Virus record (IMG/VR): IMGVR_UViG_3300028920_000135
Location: 1-42,304 of that record
DNA length: 42,304 bases
Source: a virus
Direction: 5' to 3' (one strand)
Part shown: piece after piece, positions 13,950 through 19,578 of the stretch
How the letters are laid out: each line of letters starts with the position of its first letter
How positions within the stretch are numbered: position 1 is the stretch's first letter
The notes under the pieces: model-generated
What the model was told of the DNA's origin: nothing
Databases searched by the model: none
What the model saw: the letters and a program-made list of their open reading frames with translations, nothing else
Position numbers and translations under genes: made by a program

Positions 13950-14020
13950 TGTTACCTCCTTATGTTTTAATATTTCTGTATCCATTTTCATATAATCGAA
14001 TTCGTCCATTCTATTGTTTG

Positions 14021-14818
14021 TCACTCTCCTTTATAGTCACTATTAGTTTTCGGATTGATATGTTCCTTAATTTCTTTGTTAATTTCGTCTTGTGTATATG
14101 CCCCAAGTGCCAATTTTTCTGGTACTGGTACAATATTATATTTTTCTAACACATATCTATTACCTTTGTTGTGGCATAAATTGTGCATCTCTCTACATAC
14201 AGGTATTACAAGTAAGTCTTTTGCGTATTCGGGTTTATATTTTCTTGATGTATAGCTTTCAATATGATGAATGTCCGCACCTTCTTTACCTGTAATTACA
14301 CATTTACGATTTTTCAAACAAGCTATTGTAAAATTAGCTCCTTCCTGTTCTAATATCATTTCGTGCGTTTTATCGTTAATCGGAATGTCATTATCGAGAT
14401 AGAAGTCTATAATGAATTTTATGAACAAACACATTTTCTCCTGACTGCAAACACGCAAGGCAAGACTAAATGATTCTGTCACATTCAATTCTATACTAAG
14501 CCATTCCAAAAATTCTCTTAAATTAGCCTCTATATCATCTAAAATCACATTAGCCTTAGTCTCATTAGTCCAATCCCTTTCAAGTGCCTCTATCAAGCTG
14601 TCAGACACGTTAGATTTGAAAATATCGAACGCTTTACCTTCTCTTAATTCTCTGGTGGCTTGTATATATAACTTTTTCAAATATGATTTAGCTTTCCATA
14701 TCCAATACTCGTGAGGTAGAGATTCGGGCGACTTGCTGGCTAAATAATTTGCATAGTCGCCCAAGAGTGCGTAAGCTAATTTCTGTGATTGTCGACTGCT
14801 AGGCTTGAACTTTTTCAT
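14021..14818 (-). CDS. Putative HNHc nuclease
   Basis: 265 aa. The N-terminal helical region (PSSRQSQKLAYALLGDYANYL) and the C-terminal zinc/HNH part (C173 VITGKEGADIHH at 184-185, then REMHNLCHNKGN with H212 and H216) match the phage HNHc family found in ERF/SSB recombination cassettes. The expected role is endonucleolytic processing during recombination or packaging. It overlaps the end of the 59-aa gene by 20 bases and the SpoVG upstream start by four. Confidence 0.85.
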   Translation of the reverse strand: MKKFKPSSRQSQKLAYALLGDYANYLASKSPESLPHEYWIWKAKSYLKKLYIQATRELREGKAFDIFKSNVSDSLIEALERDWTNETKANVILDDIEANLREFLEWLSIELNVTESFSLALRVCSQEKMCLFIKFIIDFYLDNDIPINDKTHEMILEQEGANFTIACLKNRKCVITGKEGADIHHIESYTSRKYKPEYAKDLLVIPVCREMHNLCHNKGNRYVLEKYNIVPVPEKLALGAYTQDEINKEIKEHINPKTNSDYKGE

Positions 14819-14978
14819 ATTTCAAGATTTCCTCTTCTGTCATTTCCAATACTTCAAATTCTGAAAATAAGTACTCCGTTGCATACATTTCAGCCATTCT
14901 ATCTGCTTCTTCTTCACTGTCAATTCTATCACTCCATACTTTGCCATCTCTTTTTATTTGCCATTCTTTATATTTCAT
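14799..14978 (-). CDS. Hypothetical acidic protein, 59 aa
   Basis: Read directly: ATG at 14978 shortly after GGGAGTAGG, stop TAG at 14799. KYKEWQIKRDGKVWSDRIDS then EEEADRMAEMYATEYLFSEF: a short strand-strand-helix protein typical of phage mini-proteins. It overlaps the HNHc nuclease start by 20 bases and follows the 52-aa gene by three. Not recognised. Confidence 0.6.
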   Translation of the reverse strand: MKYKEWQIKRDGKVWSDRIDSEEEADRMAEMYATEYLFSEFEVLEMTEEEILKYEKVQA

Positions 14979-14981
14979 AAC

Positions 14982-15140
14982 CTACTCCCTATTACTCAAT
15001 TTTGTTTTATCACGATACAAATAACTAGCTGGTATGCCTTTTGCATTACTGCCACTTCCATATTTTGAGGAGGTCATGAAATCAAAATCCCATAACCTAC
15101 TGAAATGTGAACCACCGACTAATCCTAACATCTCTAACAT
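14982..15140 (-). CDS. Hypothetical protein, 52 aa
   Basis: Read directly: a strong TAGGAGGT before the ATG (15140), stop TAG. A hydrophobic start (LEMLGLVGGSHFSRLWDFDF) and a Ser/Gly-rich middle (TSSKYGSGSNAKG). It could be a cytosolic peptide or membrane-associated. It lies between two clearly real genes with matching spacing, which supports it. No family recognised. Confidence 0.5.
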   Translation of the reverse strand: MLEMLGLVGGSHFSRLWDFDFMTSSKYGSGSNAKGIPASYLYRDKTKLSNRE

Positions 15141-15144
15141 TTTT

Positions 15145-15384
15145 TTACCTCCTAAGCCTTGCTAAATATTGTTTTTCAGTGCAAATTTCATACTTAATAT
15201 ATTGATTAAGGTAATGCCACCATCCGTCTATGTTGTTATCCCAAATTAGTTTAAGTGCTTCTTTGTATTTTGTTTCTGTTTCAAATCCAGGATAAGCACC
15301 ACTTTGTCTTACGTTTAATCCAAATCGTTTTAATTGCATCATTTGTTCCGCCATTTGTCCTAAATCTCCATCCAATGTATACAT
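15145..15384 (-). CDS. Hypothetical protein, 79 aa
   Basis: The start at 15384 is chosen because AGGGATG precedes it; an ATG at 15405 would overlap the end of the ERF gene. Segments DGDLGQMAEQMMQLKRFGLNVRQSG and IDGWWHYLNQYIKYEI are distinctive, with a WW pair. Probably alpha-helical. Located directly after ERF, so an accessory to recombination is a reasonable guess, without motif support. Confidence 0.55.
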   Translation of the reverse strand: MYTLDGDLGQMAEQMMQLKRFGLNVRQSGAYPGFETETKYKEALKLIWDNNIDGWWHYLNQYIKYEICTEKQYLARLRR

Positions 15385-15394
15385 TTTTACATCC

Positions 15395-16009
15395 CTATTT
15401 ATCATCTTTATGCTTTTTTTCTGTAATAGTCTTTTTCAAGTCTTCCCAGTCTTCTTTTGTCATGCTTTCTACATTATTCCTCTTGTAGTGTGCAAGTGTC
15501 ATATCTTGTGCTTTCTTGCTCCAACTTTCGTATATTTCCCTGATTGTAGGTTGTTTTGGTGGTGTTGTTTTTTTAGGTTTCGTTACTTCTGGTGATTTGT
15601 GTTCAGTATCCTTTTCTTCTTCTGTAGGTATGCAAAATACCTGGAATAGCGCGTATTTAAAGGCTGTTGACATAGCTTTGTTATATGCTTTATCGCTTGT
15701 GTCGCTTGCTTCTCCAATAGTAATAACTTCTTCATAACTTCCGTCTTCCGCTACAAACTTATACAATCCTTCAATAACAACGTTCTTTTGTTCTGCACCT
15801 TTCTTAGTTTCTCCGATAGTTTCAGAAATAACTTTGTATCTTGGGAATATGCAAACCTTGTGTTTTGCTAATAATCCATTAACAGCATTGTATACATCGT
15901 CTATTCCTCTGAACATATACCCTTGAAAGCTGTTTTTGTGTTCTTTTCCTATTGCTTTAATATCGCCTATAATTAGGGCGATAGATTTATAAATATTATT
16001 TTCCATCAT
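15395..16009 (-). CDS. erf: ERF-family single-strand annealing protein
   Basis: 204 aa. The core matches ERF recombinases: NSFQGYMFRGIDDVYNAVNGLLAKHKVCIFP, then GSYEEVITIGEASDTSDKAYNKAMSTAFKYALFQVFCIPT, with the conserved A-DTSDKA-NKA segment. ERF proteins form rings that anneal complementary single strands. A linker rich in Lys, Pro and Thr leads to a helical C-terminus. The ATG overlaps the stop of the Gam-like gene (ATGATG). Together with Gam-like, HNHc and SpoVG this is a full phage recombination cassette. Confidence 0.93.
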   Translation of the reverse strand: MMENNIYKSIALIIGDIKAIGKEHKNSFQGYMFRGIDDVYNAVNGLLAKHKVCIFPRYKVISETIGETKKGAEQKNVVIEGLYKFVAEDGSYEEVITIGEASDTSDKAYNKAMSTAFKYALFQVFCIPTEEEKDTEHKSPEVTKPKKTTPPKQPTIREIYESWSKKAQDMTLAHYKRNNVESMTKEDWEDLKKTITEKKHKDDK

Positions 16010-16530
16010 TTCACCTCGATTTCAACCTTAATGGGCTGCTCTTTTATTTGTAATATCTCTGTGATTTCTCCTGTTTCTGTAAAAATAACATTACCTTCTT
16101 CATCTTTTTCAAAAAAGCTTTTTAATCCGAGCTTGTCAATAGATATCTCTTCTTTTTTTCTAATTAAATCGGGTTTATTTGTAACAAGCCAATTTTTCAA
16201 GGTTTCTTCATCATATTCAAATTTAGGCTGTTGTTTTCTAGTTTTTATTTTGCCGTAAGGTGTAGATAATTTAAACTTTTTATTCTTATCAATCTGTTCA
16301 TTCCAGTATCTTAATAGTTCAGTTTCATAGTATTTTATCTTACTTTCGTGTTCTTCTGCTTCTGAATTAATCCATTCTGAAACTTGTTTAATTTCTTCTT
16401 GTAGTTTCTTTATTCTTTCTATTCCGACCTCTTCAATTTCGTGAATTAATTGCTTTACTTTTCTAATTTTAGCCATATATTCAGTAGCGGTTGCCAAGTC
16501 CACTACTTTCGGCTCTGGTAAATTATTCAT
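16006..16530 (-). CDS. Gam-like host-nuclease inhibitor
   Basis: 174 aa from the ATG at 16530 (GGAGGAGAT site). A long antiparallel coiled coil (KVKQLIHEIEEVG...LQEEIKQVSEWINSEAEEHESKIKYYETELLRYW, about residues 25-85) is followed by TPYGKIKTRKQQPKFEYDEETLKNWL. That is the order of Mu Gam-like proteins, which bind DNA ends and block RecBCD/AddAB-type exonucleases. Direct linkage to ERF supports this. The Siphovirus Gp157 group is a related alternative. Confidence 0.72.
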   Translation of the reverse strand: MNNLPEPKVVDLATATEYMAKIRKVKQLIHEIEEVGIERIKKLQEEIKQVSEWINSEAEEHESKIKYYETELLRYWNEQIDKNKKFKLSTPYGKIKTRKQQPKFEYDEETLKNWLVTNKPDLIRKKEEISIDKLGLKSFFEKDEEGNVIFTETGEITEILQIKEQPIKVEIEVK

Positions 16531-16739
16531 TCTATCTCCTCCCATTCTTTTGTTTTTGATATTTCTTCTCCTATACATATTTTATTATCATCAACTATAG
16601 CGACGCCATCATATCCTTCCTCAATTTCTATTATTTGACAATCTTCCAGTTGAATTAATATTACATCGTTTCCACGATTTCTGTACATTGCTGGTAATCC
16701 AGCTTTTTCTAATTCGTCAAATAGTCCTTTTAAACTCAT
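16527..16739 (-). CDS. Hypothetical protein, 70 aa
   Basis: A small acidic alpha/beta protein (SLKGLFDELEKAGLPAMY, then strands NDVILIQLED, QIIEIEEG, GVAIVDDNKICIGEE). AGGGGATAAA precedes the ATG. It overlaps the start region of the Gam-like gene by four bases and ends in WEEIE. Not recognised; early operon position. Confidence 0.6.
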   Translation of the reverse strand: MSLKGLFDELEKAGLPAMYRNRGNDVILIQLEDCQIIEIEEGYDGVAIVDDNKICIGEEISKTKEWEEIE

Positions 16740-17020
16740 TTTATCCCCGCCTTTATCATTAAAATTTCATATGTGGTGCCGATAGCATTACAAAATCTAA
16801 CCAGTGTACAACGCTTAATTCTGCCTTTTGCTATTTTCGTATTGATATTTGACATCAATACATGCCAATTTTTCAGTCTTGCCCTGTCAGCTATCAGTTG
16901 TTGTGCGTCCTTTGATTTCATACCATCGTCAAGCACCATTTGAGCTGCTTTCAGGTGGATCATAGCTCTTAGTGTTGTGAGGACTTTTCTTACGTCATAG
17001 TTTCCTTTTTGTTCTTTCAT
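16736..17020 (-). CDS. Possible Cro-like HTH protein, 94 aa
   Basis: The stretch LKNWHVLMSNINTKIAKGR then CTLVRFCNAIGTTYEIL resembles the recognition-helix half of phage XRE-type regulators (a Q/S-N-x-N-x-K helix followed by a helix ending in A-x-G). An extra N-terminal helical part (1-48) precedes it. AAGGAGGT site. It is the second gene after the operator-bearing early promoter, the usual place for a Cro-type regulator. Moderate confidence; a short helical protein of other function is possible. Confidence 0.5.
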   Translation of the reverse strand: MKEQKGNYDVRKVLTTLRAMIHLKAAQMVLDDGMKSKDAQQLIADRARLKNWHVLMSNINTKIAKGRIKRCTLVRFCNAIGTTYEILMIKAGIK

Positions 17021-17181
17021 TTAAACCTCCTTATAGTTTTTTTATATGCTTTTGTTATTTCTAATTCGTTGTATCCTATTTCTAAAAATTTATTTCCTAC
17101 TGATTCAAGCGTGTAATCTATTTCGTATTCTTTTCTGCTTTTAATTTCATCGTATACCATTTTTTCTAATCCTGTCAACAT
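17017..17181 (-). CDS. Hypothetical first early gene, 54 aa
   Basis: The start at 17181 has AAGGAGTGG; an in-frame upstream ATG-like start at 17220 lies at the promoter and would leave no leader. The protein is helical and charged (GLEKMVYDEIKSRKEYEIDY, then NELEITKAYKKTIRRFK). It is the first gene of the main early operon, so it is made immediately after infection or induction. Function unknown; its size and charge would fit a host-takeover or regulatory peptide. Confidence 0.6.
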   Translation of the reverse strand: MLTGLEKMVYDEIKSRKEYEIDYTLESVGNKFLEIGYNELEITKAYKKTIRRFK

Positions 17182-17224
17182 ATTAACCACTCCTTTTTTA
17201 TTTGTTTTCTTAACTCTCAATACT

Positions 17225-17253
17225 ATTATACACTATTTTAAGTGTAAAATCAA
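17225..17253 (-). promoter_or_regulatory. Main early promoter with palindromic operator
   Basis: On the minus strand TTGATT (17248-17253), 17 bases, TATAAT (17225-17230). The spacer contains an exact 18-bp palindrome, TACACTATTTTAAGTGTA (17229-17246). Half-sites ACACT or AGTGT recur at 17230, 17241, 17253, 17274 and 17308, spaced about 11-12 bases for the first three, so a protein could bind along one face. A bound repressor would cover the promoter. Confidence 0.8.
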
Positions 17254-17330
17254 CACTTTTATATAGTACAATTACACTATTTTATAGCACAATTAATAAT
17301 GTAATTTAGTGTGTTTTTTATACTTTTTTG

Positions 17331-17359
17331 TTGTTTTCAGTGAAAAAATGTAGTATAAT
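17331..17359 (+). promoter_or_regulatory. Plus-strand promoter of the 83-aa gene
   Basis: TTGTTT (17331-17336), 17 bases, TATAAT (17354-17359), seven bases upstream of GAGGTGAT for the ATG at 17378. It is divergent from the early promoter about 100 bases away. The 22 bases 17342-17363 recur exactly on the minus strand at 24478-24499. Confidence 0.75.
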
Positions 17360-17377
17360 ATAATCGAGGTGATTAAT

Positions 17378-17629
17378 ATGTTATCTGAAAATGATATCTT
17401 GTGTATATTAAATGATAAGAATGTTGACGAGTTAGTGTGTATCGTCAACGATATCAAAGAAAAGTCTTGGAATGGATTCACCAGAAAAGAAGATTTAATT
17501 GCCCATATTATTAATCACTATAGGTTTTATTGTAACATGAGATTTGAGATAAGATTGTCGCTGAAAGTTAGAATGAAATGCCACTGCGACGTTAAAAGAA
17601 TACAGAACATTGTAAGTTTGCATAAATAA
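17378..17629 (+). CDS. Plus-strand gene in the immunity position, 83 aa
   Basis: This is the only well-supported plus-strand gene. ATG at 17378 after GAGGTGAT; a GTG at 17369 in frame overlaps that site and is rejected. The N-terminal half is acidic and helical (SENDILCILNDKNVDELVCIV, FTRKEDLIAHIINHY) and faintly like small SAP/Rho-N helical modules. The C-terminal half is basic (RFEIRLSLKVRMKCHC). No HTH repressor is recognised. It lies where a lysogeny repressor would lie, divergent from the operator-bearing early promoter, so a regulator is the main hypothesis. Alternatively it is a moron or toxin-type gene linked to the adjacent small RNA. Confidence 0.65.
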   Translation: MLSENDILCILNDKNVDELVCIVNDIKEKSWNGFTRKEDLIAHIINHYRFYCNMRFEIRLSLKVRMKCHCDVKRIQNIVSLHK

Positions 17630-17647
17630 ATATTTGCAATAAAAAAA

Positions 17648-17676
17648 TTGACAAACAAAGCATAATATGATATAAT
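17648..17676 (+). promoter_or_regulatory. Perfect consensus promoter of the small RNA, with A-rich upstream element
   Basis: TTGACA (17648-17653), exactly 17 bases, TATAAT (17671-17676) on the plus strand. An AT-only tract with runs of A (about 17626-17647) lies directly upstream of the -35 and looks like an UP element. Part of that tract is a 22-base copy of the start of the 58-bp repeat. No coding start with a good ribosome site follows. Confidence 0.88.
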
Positions 17677-17682
17677 TATATT

Positions 17683-17778
17683 AATTAAAAATTTAGGGCA
17701 ATGTTTTTTCATTGTCCAACATCTCAAGACTGTAATTTCCAGGTTGGTCGCCAGGATGAAATTACAGTCTTTTTGTTT
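17683..17778 (+). ncRNA. Candidate small RNA of two hairpins
   Basis: The predicted transcript starts about 17683 and ends in the T-run near 17774-17778, so about 95 nt. Hairpin 1 pairs GGGCAATG (17696-17703) with CATTGTCC (17710-17717) around six T. A short single-stranded linker (ACATCTC region) follows. Hairpin 2 is a 14-pair perfect stem (17726-17739 with 17758-17771) with an 18-base loop containing CCAGG twice. A 27-codon ORF (ATG 17701 to TAA) overlaps both hairpins but has only AGGG three bases away. An RNA product seems likelier than a peptide. I do not recognise the RNA family. Confidence 0.65.
17726..17775 (+). terminator. Strong Rho-independent terminator of the small RNA
   Basis: AAGACTGTAATTTC pairs perfectly with GAAATTACAGTCTT (14 pairs) and is followed by TTTTT then GTTT on the plus strand. 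There is no comparable T-run in the other direction, so it acts on plus-strand transcripts: the small RNA and any read-through from the 83-aa gene. Confidence 0.85.
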
Positions 17779-17785
17779 GCATAAA

Positions 17786-17809
17786 TAAAAAAGGCGAATT
17801 GCTCCGCCT
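17786..17809 (-). terminator. Terminator of the DUF3102 operon
   Basis: On the minus strand an AGGCG/CGCCT stem (17792-17809, eight-base loop) is followed by five T, A and three T. The TAG of the upstream gene (17808-17810) is in the stem. It faces the small-RNA terminator, so the two convergent units are insulated from each other. Confidence 0.8.
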
Positions 17810-18389
17810 AATTGTTTTCAATGTATTCTTTATTTGTTATTTTATCTATATAACTATTTATTTCTGTTCTACTTTTGCAGGCGTAAAATTGATTATATAT
17901 ACCATAATTATTTAATTTCTCATTTATTATTTCCCAAGATTTTTTAAAATGATACTTATAATCTATATTTTCATATCCATTCGCATTTGTTATTTTATAA
18001 GTTATTGCAAGGGGTTCTTTTCCATTTAGATATTTGTCATATGGTATATTTTGATTTTTTTGTATTATTCCAGCCCACCTTAATAGATTAGTCATTTTGT
18101 TTTTTATAACAGGATTGCACATCTTTCCTAAATTTCTTCTAGTATAATATTTATCATCTGCACTATCTGTATGTATTTTTATAGTTTTGTTAATTAAATT
18201 GTTCAAATCTTGTTCTATATTATCAGTTACGTCATTAATTTGAGTTTCTAAATCATTCATCCTTTTATCTGTCAACGCTTTATAATTGTTTAACTCTTGA
18301 CTTAAATTAACCATCATATCTTTTGATAATTCTGTCATTAAAACGTGTTTTTGTTCTTTTGTTAATTTTGATATATCTAATAATTCCAT
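17808..18389 (-). CDS. Hypothetical protein with coiled coil, 193 aa
   Basis: The N-terminal half (residues 10-75) is a probable coiled coil (LSKDMMVNLSQELNNYKAL, LETQINDVTDNIEQDLNNLIN). The C-terminal half has aromatic-rich segments (YDKYLNGKEPLAITYKIT, YKYHFKKSWEIINEKL) that faintly recall the C-terminal regions of phage antirepressors. GGAGGATT before the ATG. It follows the DUF3102 gene by two bases and ends in a terminator, so the two form one operon under the 19471 promoter. Function unknown. Confidence 0.6.
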   Translation of the reverse strand: MELLDISKLTKEQKHVLMTELSKDMMVNLSQELNNYKALTDKRMNDLETQINDVTDNIEQDLNNLINKTIKIHTDSADDKYYTRRNLGKMCNPVIKNKMTNLLRWAGIIQKNQNIPYDKYLNGKEPLAITYKITNANGYENIDYKYHFKKSWEIINEKLNNYGIYNQFYACKSRTEINSYIDKITNKEYIENN

Positions 18390-18391
18390 TT

Positions 18392-19285
18392 TTAATCCTC
18401 CAATCCAAATATATTTTTAATAGAATAACTCCAATTATCCGCGAATTCAGCTATAGTTCTAACATCGTTTTTTAATGCTTCTTTAGTGCCATCTTTTAAA
18501 GTTAAAACTGCAATAGCTGACATTTCTTTTTCATAAAATTCTTTTACTTTTTTGATCATTTTATTTGCTTTACTTAAATCATCAATATCACTCATCAATT
18601 CTGACTTTTTCTTTCTGTAATCCTCAATTTTTTTTATTTCATTTTCAATTTCTTTTGCATTTTGTTCATATTTTTTTAGTTCTTTAATTCTTTTGTTTGC
18701 TGCATCCAATTCATTATTAACATTTTTTATGGTTCTGTTTAGCTGCTGTGAATACCTTTCGTTATCTTGTGATTTCTTCTTATAATATTCGTAATCATCT
18801 GGTATTTTTTCGACTTCTTTAATTTTTTCTTTTGGCTTTTGTTGTATAGCTTCTTTTAATAATAAATTTTCATTTTCTATTTTTTTAATTTTTTCTTGCA
18901 TTTCTTCTTTTACTTTTTTTTCAATTTCTTTGACTGTCATTTCTGAAACATCATTTTCATCAATAAATTTTTCTCTTTTTTCATCATCAAGTTTCCCTAA
19001 CGCAAGTAATTTTTTTACTCCTATTTGTGCACTCAAGTGCACACCATCAGAAGAGTATTTTTCCCTAATTTCAATTAATTCATACGCTTTTCTCCTTGAA
19101 TATTCCAAGTGATTCTCACAAAATTCTTTAAAGTCGCTGAACTCTAATTCTTGATAAGTTTTGTTATCTCTAATATACTTCAACTCGTTTCCAATATTCC
19201 ACAACCCTAATCCAACAATATTTTCATTTTGTTTAATTACTGCAATGCTAGTTTGTATCGTTTTATTTTCTGTTAATTGATTCAT
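18392..19285 (-). CDS. DUF3102 family protein
   Basis: 297 aa. The N-terminal pattern (IKQNENIVGLGLWNIGNEL, FSDFKEFCENHLEYSRRKAYELIEI, SAQIGVKKLLALGKL) matches DUF3102, which has an HTH-like region and occurs in phages and plasmids of Gram-positive bacteria. Residues 105-250 form a long coiled coil, and the C-terminus contains ALKNDVRTIAEFADNW. TTGGAGGTG before the ATG. The family function is not known; DNA binding is suggested. Preceded by a broken ribbon-helix-helix gene overlapping its start by 23 bases. Confidence 0.8.
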   Translation of the reverse strand: MNQLTENKTIQTSIAVIKQNENIVGLGLWNIGNELKYIRDNKTYQELEFSDFKEFCENHLEYSRRKAYELIEIREKYSSDGVHLSAQIGVKKLLALGKLDDEKREKFIDENDVSEMTVKEIEKKVKEEMQEKIKKIENENLLLKEAIQQKPKEKIKEVEKIPDDYEYYKKKSQDNERYSQQLNRTIKNVNNELDAANKRIKELKKYEQNAKEIENEIKKIEDYRKKKSELMSDIDDLSKANKMIKKVKEFYEKEMSAIAVLTLKDGTKEALKNDVRTIAEFADNWSYSIKNIFGLED

Positions 19286-19430
19286 ATTTCACCTCCAATT
19301 CTTCTTTAATGAAATATTCTGATAATGCAATATTAACAATTGCAGATTCAGATACACCTTTAATTTTGGACATTAATCCTAGATTTTTTTTAACATCATC
19401 CTTTAATGTCGCTTATAACTTCTTTGACAT
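19263..19430 (-). pseudogene. Ribbon-helix-helix gene with an early in-frame stop
   Basis: After a perfect GGAGGTG site the frame reads ATG-TCA-AAG-AAG-TTA-TAA (stop at 19413-19415). It then stays open for 49 more codons to a TAA at 19263: ATLKDDVKKNLGLMSKI then KGVSESAIVNIALSEYFI. That is a typical ribbon-helix-helix layout. A single C-to-T change (CAA to TAA) at codon 6 would explain it. The next in-frame ATG (codon 20) would lose the DNA-binding strand. Either a dead repressor, a sequencing error or an unusual re-initiation. Confidence 0.7.
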
Positions 19431-19470
19431 CTTAACACCTCCATTTATTTTATATTATTATTGTGCTACT

Positions 19471-19499
19471 ATTATATCACTTTGTGGCAACTATGTCAA
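19471..19499 (-). promoter_or_regulatory. Perfect consensus promoter of the DUF3102 operon
   Basis: On the minus strand TTGACA (19494-19499), 17 bases, TATAAT (19471-19476). Near-direct repeats TAGTTGCCACAA and TAGTAGCACAA flank the -10 and could be operator sites for the adjacent ribbon-helix-helix protein. The -35 begins two bases beyond the 58-bp repeat. Confidence 0.85.
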
Positions 19500-19501
19500 G
19501 A

Positions 19502-19559
19502 AAGTATATAAATATTTGCAATAAAAAAAGCCTCCTAAGAGGCTAATTTGCTTTTTTGT
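19502..19559. repeat. 58-bp direct repeat, copy 2
   Basis: Identical to 1-58. It spans the terminator of the fibre gene and the AT-rich stretch leading to the DUF3102 promoter. A 22-base part (ataaatatttgcaat plus seven A) also occurs at about 17627-17648, before the small-RNA promoter. Confidence 0.95.
19523..19544 (-). terminator. Rho-independent terminator of the late operon
   Basis: On the minus strand AGCCTC/GAGGCT (19529-19544, loop TTAG) followed by seven T (19523-19529). It lies 35 bases after the stop of the fibre gene and closes the late transcript. Confidence 0.88.
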
Positions 19560-19578
19560 TTATCAATTAGTAATTTGT

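Noticed and set aside
13950-14024. Separate leader peptide or longer SpoVG N-terminus
   Set aside because: The frame is continuous with SpoVG, but the conserved start MKITEV has its own ideal ribosome site; the extension has no family match.
17648-17778. Type III toxin-antitoxin RNA, tRNA or retron RNA
   Set aside because: There are no tandem RNA repeats before a toxin gene, no tRNA T-loop or anticodon arm, and no reverse transcriptase nearby.
17701-17784. 27-codon ORF inside the small RNA (ATG 17701)
   Set aside because: The only ribosome site is AGGG two bases away and both hairpins would block initiation; kept as an alternative but not called.
19413-19415. Stop-codon reassignment (TAA read as an amino acid)
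   Set aside because: TAA, TAG and TGA end many clearly complete genes in the window, so recoding of one TAA is not supported.
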